Shown one piece after another: positions 43,498-53,219 of a stretch of 64,000 bases of DNA. The notes under the pieces were generated by a model, which was given only the letters and a program-made list of their open reading frames with translations, had not been told where the DNA came from and made no database searches. Both the position numbers and the translations under genes were made by a program. This stretch comes from Deroplatys truncata (Eukaryota > Arthropoda > Insecta > Mantodea > Mantidae): NCBI GenBank assembly GCA_030765065.1, contig CM060990.1:672606118-672670117 (forward strand). The letters run 5' to 3'. Position 1 is the stretch's first letter; each line of letters opens with the position of its first letter.

Positions 43498-43847
43498 TAG
43501 ATTTTCAGCCTAATGATTGTAAAATATGTACGTATAATTAGTTAATATATTTAAAACCTTTACTTGCATCGTGGATAATCACTGCGATGAAAGCTCTCTT
43601 GCAACACGTAAAAGGTTGATGATTTTCCTTGCAGTATTGCGTTTTTTATAGCAAAGACACGCCTTTCTAATAGATAATTTCAAGGGCAGGTCTGACTAAA
43701 GGATGTAGTCGAATACGCCTAGATAAAAACCACGAGCAGAAACCATCGGCCGGAGTTGTCTAGGTAAGCATAACTTGTTCAGTATTTGTAATTGCATTAT
43801 TCTTAGCTTTAAAACAAAATATTCAAACAAACCGGTCCTTGCAGATA
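43498..43847. promoter_or_regulatory. Candidate divergent promoter region of the Polinton relic
   Basis: This gene-free gap separates a minus-strand start (43497) from a plus-strand start (43848). It contains TATA-like gataaaaacc near 43722 and ttttttatagc near 43648 on the plus strand. Inference from layout only. Confidence 0.3.
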
Positions 43848-44152
43848 ATGGAGCTAGCAAAGAAATTTTAAATGCTTGGTAACCAGAAGTTAATTAGCAT
43901 AAAGGACTTGAAACTTAACTTTCAATATGCAACAATTAAATCTGAAAACGTTTTAAACGAAGTACGGAAGTAATGTATTGCTGACATTAAAAGAAAATGA
44001 CAAAGATGTAGCTGTCATTGCATATTTTCCTAGAAAATATACAGATGCATTTTCTGATTTACACGCTGCGAAAATAAATAATGGGACGCTAATTGCCAAA
44101 CTTACATACCTTGGAACATCAACTGCAGGAATTTATAGTTTGTCTTTGTAAA
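43848..44152 (+). pseudogene. Small Polinton-linked protein, unknown, broken near its start
   Basis: It begins MELAKKF and meets a stop; reading continues LISIKDLKLNFQYATIKSEN, a further shift, then LLTLKENDKDVAVIAYFPRK, YTDAFSDLHA and ends GIYSLSL at 44152. The order beta-rich half, F-P-R-K-Y block, short tail resembles small DNA-virus or Polinton proteins that I cannot name precisely. It lies 20 bases before the dUTPase relic on the same strand. Confidence 0.4.
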
Positions 44153-44172
44153 AATTGTGTTCTTTTCAGAAA

Positions 44173-44577
44173 ATGGCACCGATATTGTATTTTACTAAAC
44201 TTACAGGAAAAGCGTTCACACCGTCTCGTGCAACTCCATGCAGTGCTGGGTTAGACTTGTATTCTACATTCACATATACATTAAAAACAGTGTTAAGACA
44301 GTGAGAACTGACATAGCTGTTGAAATTCCTGTTGGTTACTGCGGAAGAATTGTCGGAAGATCACGATCAGCACGGTTTAATTTCTTATCCATTGGTAGAG
44401 ATGAGAAATGTAGTAAGTATTGTATTTAATAATCATCTTAATAAGTATTTTAAGCTTCAACGGGGGCACAAAGCAGCCCAAATTATTTCGGAAAGAATTA
44501 GTACTCCTAAATTAAAGCAAGTAAGTATTTAAAGAGCAACTAAAAGAAACACTGAAGGTTTTGGATCTAGTGAATAA
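44173..44577 (+). pseudogene. dUTPase, broken
   Basis: The enzyme hydrolyses dUTP to dUMP and pyrophosphate as a trimer. Motif 1 (CSAGLDLYS) is in the frame of the ATG at 44173. The next block, VEIPVGYCGRIVGRS (motif 2 region), is in another frame, so an indel lies near 44290. Motif 3, which carries the catalytic Asp/Tyr, is missing or unreadable around 44380-44410. Motif 4 (RGHKAAQIISERI) returns to the first frame, a TAA follows at about 44530, and motif 5 (EGFGSSE) ends at the stop at 44575-44577. Host and viral dUTPases share these motifs; the association with the Polinton relic is inferred from adjacency only. Confidence 0.8.
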
Positions 44578-47199
44578 TTATGTTTGATTTGACGAACAGA
44601 CTAACAAGATTTCAGAAAAAAGCAATGAAATCTTGTGGCAATGTTATCTCATTTGACAATTCAGAACTATAAGACGGATCATTTGCCGATAATTCAGTTG
44701 TAGCGGGAAATCGTTGTGAATCATTTGTAGCAGGAAAACGTTGTTCCTCTGGTTGATGCCCTCTGCTGCAGTGTTCTTGTCTCCGTCTATTGCTGCTCGT
44801 CGGCTGCTGTATTCCCCATCCTAATCATTACCTATCTTGCTAATTTCAACGGTCTTAGGTTTTTCGTAGGTGAGTAAAATTAAAATACACTGCATCTCCC
44901 TGTGGTTTATTATCCAATAAATATTTATGGGCGGCTAGCTTTTCCCATTATACCAATTCCCACCATTATAATAAATTAGGAGTCTAATCTAACTGCGCAC
45001 GTCTTCCCACCCCAACACGTGCATTTTTCACCCAGAGAGTAACACTGTGTGTCGACGAGATTCTATAAGTAAGTGACAATCTGGGGCTTTCTTCCCCTTT
45101 TTATACTAAGCTTAGTGACGCTTACCTCAGCGCCTCAAAATGTAACGACATTTGTAATTGGCCCTCAGACCGCGTTACCTTATTATGTATGAGAATATTC
45201 TGCACCAAAAGATTTTGCATATGCGTTCTAGTGACGCGTCCGGAAGCAGATCAATATCTCTGTCTCTTTCCTTTAGCAGTCCCCTGCTCATTAGCTTGGT
45301 GAAAGGTGGGCTCTACCCAGAATTATCTTTTACCTGGAATTAGCTAGCTCGCCCGTTCCTTACTTATCTAAGTTACAATCTGCTTTTGTACAATTCTTGG
45401 TTGCTAGATATTCTAACATCTTTCTTGGTGAATTATATTTTATGTACAATTCTTGTTTAATATTGTTTGTGTGTGTGTGTGTGTGCGCGTACGTGTGTTT
45501 TTTATCCCCTTTCACAGGGTTTGCTCTCTGAACTGTATGAACATAATGTAGAGTCTGGAATCGTTGGACCATATTTATTATTGGTGCGTGTGCGTGGCAC
45601 GATGATCCCAGGTTATGCTACCGGAAGGACAACAAATAATAATAATAATAATAATAGTTTAATTCACAATTTTACCACATCCAATGCTTGCTATTGTTCA
45701 TGATCAATTTATCAGCGATCCTGTTTATATACTGTTCATCTAGTTCCACAGTCCAGTACTGTATGTACTCGATAAATATCTGCCTTTTAACACTTGACAC
45801 ACACAGTACATTACCTGAAAGCCATCACACTTGTAAACTACACTTGTTGGCGACTAAAAGAAGTCTTACGATGCGACAATTAATTTCGCGTGTAAAATTC
45901 TTGCGCCGAATGCTACGTATGATACAAGAAACTGGGAAAAAGTGACCCGACGTTACTTTTTTCGGCTTCGTATAAAAAAAGTTACACTATCTACGTCACA
46001 CCACTTTATTATTACTATTGGCTACAATTCCACTCCTTTCTAAGCGTCTATTTTCGCGTTATCTTATTACAGGCATCTTATTGGCTTTTTCCTATACCAT
46101 GTGACTTTTATTTAAAACGTTTACTGAAGCCTCTTGTCTTCGGAAGCCGATTCACTTTTCACCCCGTGATTAAATAACTGAACTAATACGACGGAAGTAT
46201 AGAAGTTTCCCCTAACACAATAACAATAGTGTTGCACCCACATAGCAAAGTAAGACGTGGTTCCTTCACTAGAATGTTACCCTTCTAGAGCGCCTTTTGA
46301 CATTATCGCCAACATTTTAGTATTTGGTTGCAAAATTCTTACATTATTTTTACTATTTTACCCCATAAAAGCATATCTAAATATTTTTACTTACCGCTAA
46401 CAATTTTATTACCCATAATAATTCTATTCCTAAGATTATTGCCATAGCTGGGCAATATTACTACCTCAATTTATGCTAGTATTATTAAAAAAATGCTACT
46501 GAAATTTAGTGACAAGAATGAAAAAATCACAAAACTGCCCGATTTTAAAGATTTTGAAAAAAATGTAACCTCGGTCTCTCAGGATGAAGAATAATTTTCA
46601 TTTATGATAAAATTATTAAAATTAGTTTAGTTATTTTTTAGTTCACTCTGCATACATACACACGCGCGCGACATATGTGCACAGAAAGACTAGCACATGC
46701 ACTTTCAGACGCATCCACAGATATCCGATATTTCTAAGATTATTATCATTAGATTATGCAGTAATCCAGGAAAATAATACGTATGATAAGGACAATATCT
46801 TTTAAACTAAAACATTTATAAAAAAATATATCGCCATATAGTTTCATTTGCTACACAGATAAGTTCACTTTTATCAGAATGGTGTGAGCCTGTGCTCTGG
46901 TAAAGGATTATTACTATATGTAATTGATAAAATACAAGTGGATTTTTAAACACTTTTGTATTTAATAATTTTCAATACAGAAATATATCTCAATATCGTA
47001 CAGTAATATTTTAGTAGAAAGGCATCACTGTATTTATCATGAGATTTTATAGCTAATATTGAACACATTAATGTGGTTACATAATTGAAAAATGAAACTC
47101 GTTTTTTGCAGTTTAGTGCGTCTGAATGAAGCACTACTAAAATGTATATGGTTTTCAATAGATTATATGAAATAGATGAAAAGTGTTCAAAGGATATTT
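44578..47199. other. Unassigned AT-rich DNA with microsatellites
   Basis: A 31-codon open frame follows the dUTPase at 44580 (starts MFDLTNRLTRFQKKAMKS), unassigned. (GT)n lies at 45465-45488 and (AAT)n at 45636-45656. The rest shows only short frames and no terminus I could pair. Confidence 0.45.
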
Positions 47200-47514
47200 A
47201 GGAACCTCCATTTGGGTAGCACAGTCGTAGAATTTGTGCTCATGAAGCCGGAGACTCTTGGTCCTAGTCCATGGCATGCAGTTGTAGTTGCTGATTAATT
47301 GGTGACCTTGAGACGAATGGCAGCTTGCATCATGGTTTTTGCTTTCCTTAGAAAGCTGGTTCTCCACATTTCTTAATATGACATATTCTGAAGGTTGACC
47401 TGCTACAGAAAAAAGAATTAGCTGTAAATGAGTATATTGTGGATCTGAACTGCTTATTACTTCTGATGCTAAAGTCCATAGAACAGCCCTCATTAAACGT
47501 GTTCCACGAACAAC
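47200..47514 (-). CDS. Candidate host exon, unknown product
   Basis: On the minus strand an acceptor-like AG (tcatag) precedes 47514. From there the frame is open for more than 100 codons: VVRGTRLMRAVLWTLASEVI, then DPQYTHLQLILFSVAGQPSE, then RNVENQLSKESKNHDAS. A second acceptor-like site (pyrimidine tract ending tgtagcag) occurs inside at about 47404. The residue composition looks protein-like, but I recognise no family and see no good donor site. It may be an internal exon, a fragment of an unrecognised transposon, or chance. Confidence 0.3.
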
Positions 47515-47577
47515 CTATGATTACATCATTACTTTATTATGTACAATTAATAAAATTTATTAATTATAGTTTTAACG

Positions 47578-47800
47578 GCCTGACTGGCTTGGGAATGTGA
47601 TATAGAGCGAGCTGTAAAATTCAATGTCAAGGCCGGAATTTGAATACGGTTCTCCCGCTTTCCGTGCGGTTGCTCTAACCATTGAGCTACTAATGTCGTA
47701 CTGGCATGTTGTCATAGTAGCTCAATGGTTAGAGCAAACACAGGGAAAGCTGAAGAACCATGTTTAAATCCCGGTTATGACATTGAATTTTTGCAACTGG
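47578..47800. mobile_element. Inverted pair of tRNA-derived SINEs
   Basis: The right arm (plus strand, from about 47711) has an excellent A box, TAGCTCAATGGTTAGAGC, then a B-box-like GTTTAAATCCCGG and the tail gacattgaattttt. The left arm (minus strand) repeats the same order: GTAGCTCAATGGTTAGAGC, then TTCAAATTCCGG, then gacattgaatttt. The two 5' ends face each other across about 20 bases. Arms differ by several substitutions. Confidence 0.85.
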
Positions 47801-48092
47801 CTCTATATAACTTATGGTTATTTGATACATTATCACTGCTTGCAACCATGCCAGAGAAGAAACCTCTACAGAACGCACAGCTACCGCCCAGCCGTAACCC
47901 GTCGATTCATACAACCCTGAAACAGCCGCAAGGAAGATGATAAGTACAGGAAATGAGAAGCAGGAAAGTCGTGTTAAAGGATGAACCACCCAGCATTCGC
48001 CTGCCGACCGGGGAAACTTCGGAAAACCCGCGAGTGGAGTGGGCGATCGTCGGGATCAAACCTGGAAATTGAAATTGAGTTTTATTTTTGGA

Positions 48093-48283
48093 TGCTCTTT
48101 AACTACTATGGTTCTTAGCGTCCCATTCTATATTGGGCGTGAAACACTGGTAATTTTGCTCAGAGGCCTCTTTATCAGGCTTGAGGTTCTTTTACGTGCC
48201 GTAAATCTACGACACGGAGCCAGCGGCTTTACTTCCGTTCCGAAGGAAGCCGTGCTAAGGATATTTACGCCCGAAAAAATCCA
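48093..48283. repeat. Dispersed repeat, second copy
   Basis: Partner of 34858-35050 (about 80-85 percent identical by eye). It ends at the same string, cgaaaaaat. Confidence 0.75.
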
Positions 48284-48360
48284 TTGCCCTCCGCCGGGTT
48301 GCTCGTACCCCGAGGTGGAGCAGTTCATTGCTGGGCGGCGACGATTGAGGAGGCTATGTA
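48284..48360 (+). mobile_element. Short Jockey-like LINE linker fragment
   Basis: It reads YPEVEQFIAGRRRLRRL on the plus strand and matches the DNA of the Jockey-like linker at 42845-42915 (minus). No other part of that LINE is present here. Confidence 0.6.
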
Positions 48361-48469
48361 CATACACTCACGCATACCCAGTGATTAAGTTCTCATGCTC
48401 GAGCAGCCGTGGCAAAGTATAAATAAAACAACTAGGAGGAGAAACGCAGCAATCGTGAGGCAAAGGTAT

Positions 48470-49521
48470 TGCTTCAGTTGTTGGAGGACGTAGCGTGGCT
48501 GCGTCAATGACTCGGTACATGTTTTCTATTGCACGGCGTGTAGTTATTTATGATTCGTATGTGTTAACTCAGTCAGCTCGCCAAGTAAAAGTACGATTTG
48601 CAGAAAGATTTCCATGTGTAAAAGTTTCAGGCCATAAAACATATCCATTAACTTTACAATAACGTTAAAGCCGCAGGAAGTGTTCAGTCTAAGAAATCTT
48701 AAAGACAGTGTACTGTCCTTACCGAAGAAACATTAGACGACATCGGTCATCGTTTGGAGAATCCCCCCCCCAAAAATCACTTAGGACAGGCTTTTCTTAT
48801 GGCTCTGCGCGAAGAGCAACCAAATTGCTGAAGTTAAAATGATATAAAATAACTGTGGCACATGCTCTTCAACCAGGTGTTCCTGTAATTAGACGCACAT
48901 TTTGTGAGTGGAGTCTCAATAGTGTACACAATGGCGAAATAGACCCACATTCAATATTTTAGCGGACGCGGCTTGGTTCCAACTTCATGGATATAGGTGT
49001 ACACAAAATAATCGTTAATGACAAAACTAATATTGCTCATGACGAAAAAATTGGTGTATGTTGCGCCATGATCGGAGAAAGAGTTATAGGGCCAATGTTT
49101 ACCCGATCAACAGTTGCCGTCAGTATATAGGTGAATACAATTTTGCCCCCCCCTTTTTAGAGAATTAACATACAGGGAGCGTGATTTTGTCTTTTTTCAA
49201 ACAAGAATCTGCAACAGCTCATAGGCCAATATTTTGATGAGAACAATTGCAAGTGTGTTTGAGGACAGAATTATTAGTAGAGATTTGTGGCCCCCTCGGT
49301 CCCCTGACCTAAGCCCCTGCGATTTCTATCTCTGGGGTGACTTAAAACATAAAGTGTACAAGACAAACCCACACACACTGGAAGAATTAAAACAAAATAT
49401 TCGCCAGGAAATTGCCAGCGTTTCTCAACTTGAACTACGGCTAGTGATGGATAGTTTCCTAAACAGGTGCCAAAAATGTGTGGACAACGACGGTGGCCAG
49501 TTCCAGCATCTCCTTTCATAA
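48470..49521 (+). pseudogene. Tc1/mariner-like transposase, decayed
   Basis: Reading in three frames: an N-terminal helix-turn-helix remnant (YDSYVLTQSARQVKVRFAER, about 48550), RRATKLLKLK, then VAHALQPGVPVIRRTFCEWS with NGEIDPHSI, then GVCCAMIGERVIGPMF. The last part is open for 95 codons (49234-49521): SVFEDRIISRDLWPPRSPDL, then SPCDFYLWGDLKHKVYKTNP, and FLNRCQKCVDNDGGQFQHLL. The PPRSPDLSPCDFYLWG block carries the last catalytic Asp region of this arthropod IS630/Tc1/mariner-type family. Earlier catalytic blocks are damaged. No terminal inverted repeats were identified. Confidence 0.8.
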
Positions 49522-49572
49522 AGCTGGTAAGTAAAGCCTTTAAAAGGAGTTTCAAAAATGTATGGTTTCATC

Positions 49573-51872
49573 TGCGGCTTTCTATGTTAGCCGCAAACGG
49601 CAATCGGTGCCGAGGACGCGGACAGGAAAAACACGCGCAGCCGGTTCATAATTTTTGGTTCTCTCTGTACAAGGCTATTATCTCATAGCTTGAAACATTA
49701 CCCTTTGCTGGCTGCGGTCAGCCATTAAATAAAACGATGGTTTTACAATTTCAAAGTATACGGATCATTATAATTTAATAATGCCAAGATATTACTTTCG
49801 TTTCCTCTGAAGAGAAATCTGAACATAGGTGACATAGAAATTTAGCATATATTGGGGATGGTATACTTATATTAATGATGGCAACATAGTAATGCCTTTT
49901 AATTACAGCCTGTAGATATACTAACGTACATGTAAGCCAACTGGGGATTTTAAGAATATTTCAGAGTTTTTATATTGGCTTGAATTTTTGGGAATGAATA
50001 TAGAATTTTCCTTGTATACAGACTTAGGTTTCACTGTAACTTAATGTTTAAGCTATGTGAGCGAATATTTCTTATCATAATTCTGCAAAATTTTGTAATT
50101 TTTGCCACCAGAAAGTTAAAAAAATATCTGCTGTAGATCATGCTGTGGCTACTCACCTGATTTTATATTACGACTGTTGCCCGAAAATGGAATCCTTTTT
50201 CCTGGAAACTAATCTAGTTGACGAAGCAGATTCAACAAGTTCTTCCCCATTTCCTCATTTTTGTAGTAGAGGTCCATCGTGTACTGCCCCATTTCCATAA
50301 TTTTTGCGTTTGTCTTCAGCATATTCTTCCCCATTTCCTGATGTTTCCTGGTGGAGGTCAACAAGTGATCCGGTATTTCCAGAAGTGTTCTGTGGAGTTT
50401 CAACACGTGCTGCCGAAATCCCAGATGTTTGCTGTTGAGATTCAACATCTGGTCTCCCATTTTCATAGTTCTGCTGTTGAGGTTCAACAAGTAATGACCT
50501 ATTTTCAGATTTTTTTTGAAGAGGTTCAAAATTTCCAGATTTCTGCGCTTGATATTCGTCATGTGCTCCCCTGTTTTCATATATTTCCTGTTAAGGTTCA
50601 ACATGTCATCCTCCGTTTCCTGATGTTTTCGTTTGAGATTCAATACGTTCTCCCCTATTTCCATATTTTTGCAATTGATGTTAAACATGTGATCATTTTC
50701 CACATTTTTGCTTCTGAGCTTCAACATCTGCTCACGCCAGGCGTGTTTGTTGTAGAGGGTAAAAATCTGGGACCCCATTTCCATATTTTTGCGATGGAGG
50801 TTCAAGATGTACCTCCCCAATTCCAGATTTTTCTTGCAGATGTTGTACATGTCATCTCCTATTTCCGGATCATTGAAGAGGTTAAACATGTCCTCTGCCG
50901 TTTCCAAATTTTTTCTGTGGATGTTCACCAAGTGGATCCCCATTTCCTGATTTTTGAAAAAAATGATCAAAATCTGCTCCCCAGTCCCAGATTTGTGCTG
51001 TTGAGGTTCCACATGTGCTTCCCCATTTCCAGAAATTTGCTGTTGGGGTTCTGCTTGTGCTCCTCCAATTCCACAATTTATCTGCTGGGGTTCCAGATGT
51101 TCTCCCCCATTTGCAGCTTTTATCTGTTGAGGTACAAATGGAAATGGGGCTATTGCTTGTTCAGGAGCTGCAGCAACCGTTGCATTAGCCGGACATTCCT
51201 GGGATCCTGAAGATTTAAAGGCTGGAATGTTCGGAGGGCCCAGATCACCTGATACTCCACAGCGGCTGATATTTGCCTGATTTGAGGCAATGTCTCCATC
51301 TGTGTTCTCAGCGGGCACCGACATTTCTGAAGATACCTGTATGAATATATTAAATCATTAACATTTTATCAATGGTAAACTCACTGGAGATTTTCTTATA
51401 TCTAGAGAAAATAAAAAAAACGTTTACACTTAATTGTCTATTTCACAATTAGTGGAAAGCATATACAGACCAGAAGAAATAAATGCAGTAAAATATTAAT
51501 TGACTCAATAAAACACTAAACTGCTTTGAAAATGTACCTATTATTTTACCATATCATCTTAATAAATGTTCCACTAGATGGCTGTAGTGTGGGTGTTATA
51601 ATGAGTTGTTCTTATGTTACCATTTGTGCCAACTGTACAATGTTCATTGAACACTATCAATTATTACTCATCAAGAAGGTTTTATTTGTACCATTTCGCT
51701 TTCATTCAAACCTTACGTACCTGTTCACAATCTCAAACAGCAGAAGCTATAATATATCTTAACTAAATAAACGAGATAACAACTACTAAAGAGTGATAAA
51801 CAACAAATGCTAAGGAGATGACAATTGTAGGGATAAGCAGACATGATTTGTCGAAACATGTCAGTAGGAATA
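49573..51872. repeat. Segmental duplication, copy B
   Basis: Partner of 1-2249. The left edge lies just downstream of the transposase relic; whether copy A has the same neighbour cannot be seen. The right edge is sharp at 51872. Confidence 0.9.
50209..51324 (-). CDS. 14-residue tandem-repeat protein, copy B (371 aa), function unknown
   Basis: Paralogue of 630-1706 with the same start (MSVPAENTDG), unique N-terminal part and end (LLNLLRQLD). It has an extra 13 residues (VENDHMFNINCKN) in frame, close to one repeat unit. By hand count 48 of 358 aligned residues differ, spread over the whole protein, while no stop or frameshift has arisen. Repeats follow K-N-x-E-M-G-x-x-M-L-N-L-x-R with one shortened unit (NLEILNLFK). 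The cag preceding the start is a possible acceptor in this copy too. No function can be given. Confidence 0.55.
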   Translation of the reverse strand: MSVPAENTDGDIASNQANISRCGVSGDLGPPNIPAFKSSGSQECPANATVAAAPEQAIAPFPFVPQQIKAANGGEHLEPQQINCGIGGAQAEPQQQISGNGEAHVEPQQHKSGTGEQILIIFFKNQEMGIHLVNIHRKNLETAEDMFNLFNDPEIGDDMYNICKKNLELGRYILNLHRKNMEMGSQIFTLYNKHAWREQMLKLRSKNVENDHMFNINCKNMEIGENVLNLKRKHQETEDDMLNLNRKYMKTGEHMTNIKRRNLEILNLFKKNLKIGHYLLNLNSRTMKMGDQMLNLNSKHLGFRQHVLKLHRTLLEIPDHLLTSTRKHQEMGKNMLKTNAKIMEMGQYTMDLYYKNEEMGKNLLNLLRQLD

Positions 51873-53219
51873 ATAAGCCGATTCAAGAACATAGGAAGAT
51901 GCCGCCCACTGATAAGGGTAATTACATGTGTTTTAACACATGTAAACACGTGTAACCCGCTAATGACCGCCGCTAATGTCACGTCTAATGGATATGTGTG
52001 GTAATACATATGTAAACATATGTAACCCGCTAATGACCGCCGAAGATGTCGACAGGTGATAAGATATAATCGACATCGTTTGTTCTGTGTTGTCGCCTCC
52101 CGCCGGCTCCCTTTGAGGTCTTAGATACCGCATGGTCTCGTGTCGCTAGGCCCCGTCATCTCTCTCTTTGTGAACTTACCTAATTGTCTTGAGATGTGCG
52201 GTAGGGAATGATTTTCTCGATGCCTGCCGCCCCTCGGCAAATCAATTAGGTAATATTCGTCAAACATTATTCAATTAAGTTTTTTTGATTAATTAATTGT
52301 ATATTAATTGACTCGAATGCAAGTGGTGGCTTGTGTATAAGTAGCACGCTCACGAGAACAGTCCACTATGTAATGAAAACCCTGCAACCTACTTCACGGT
52401 AATGTCCATTAGCTAACAACGTTAGACGCTTTCACCACATTAATAGACTTTTAAGATTGCATCCTGGATCTGTATACATACATTAGCGTACAATGTTAGC
52501 AATTGATTTCCTAAGTATTCTGAAAAACCCGCAGACACTCAATGTAAATACCTTTTAGCCCGTAGAATTTCAATCACAAACTACATATGTTATTAAAAAT
52601 AAATACGGATAACATTATAGTTAAATATTATAAATGTTATTAAAAATAAATGATTCGGTTAACATTATAGTTGAATACTATATATGTTATTAAAAAATAA
52701 ATACGGTTAACATTATAGGTGAATATTACATACGTTAGTAAAAATAAAAAGTGGCTTCGCTGATCAATGAATACAATTAAATATTTTTTATTAATTAATT
52801 GTATATGAATTGACTTGAGCATTTTGGTTATTGCGCTGTGTCTCCCTAACGTTTCCAGATCTAGGATCGTTCCAGCTATTTGCGCGCTTCTGCCATCTAC
52901 CTTCTAAAGTAAAGTTCCGAGCTTCTACCATTTTCATTCTAAAGTAGAACAATGAGATAAAAACTAATCAATTCTTTGGAATGCGCAGCGTGATTAGGGG
53001 ATTGTTCCAAGTTATCGGGGATGCCTGGGGTCGAATCCTAGGAGTGATTACAAATTCAGATTCTAATAACTCAGAGGCTAATTACGATAAAGACGTCAAA
53101 TAAAGTTTATTACATTAGTGTCATTAGGTAGTTTCTTGTGGATGTATATTTGGGTACCTGGTGTCCTGGGTTCGAAAACCGATAAAATGTAATTTAATTA
53201 TAAATTTAATAATTCCTAA
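51873..53219. other. AT-rich DNA between duplication and satellite, short tandem repeats only
   Basis: No gene seen. A roughly 67-base direct repeat (acatgtaaacacgtgtaacc... and acatatgtaaacatatgtaacc..., both followed by cgctaatgaccgccg) occupies 51930-52045. An AT-rich tandem repeat lies at 52587-52750. A pair sharing attaattaattgtatat and tgaattgact lies at 52268-52315 and 52770-52817. Confidence 0.6.
52587..52750. repeat. AT-rich tandem repeat, about 48-51 bp period, 3.4 copies
   Basis: The string gttattaaaaataaat recurs at about 52590, 52636 and 52687 and, changed, at 52735; each is followed by ggttaacattatag or a variant. Confidence 0.8.

Noticed and set aside
45141..46210. Possible solo LTR (starts tgtaacgac, ends near cctaaca)
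   Set aside because: No convincing target-site duplication, primer-binding site or partner LTR could be found by eye.
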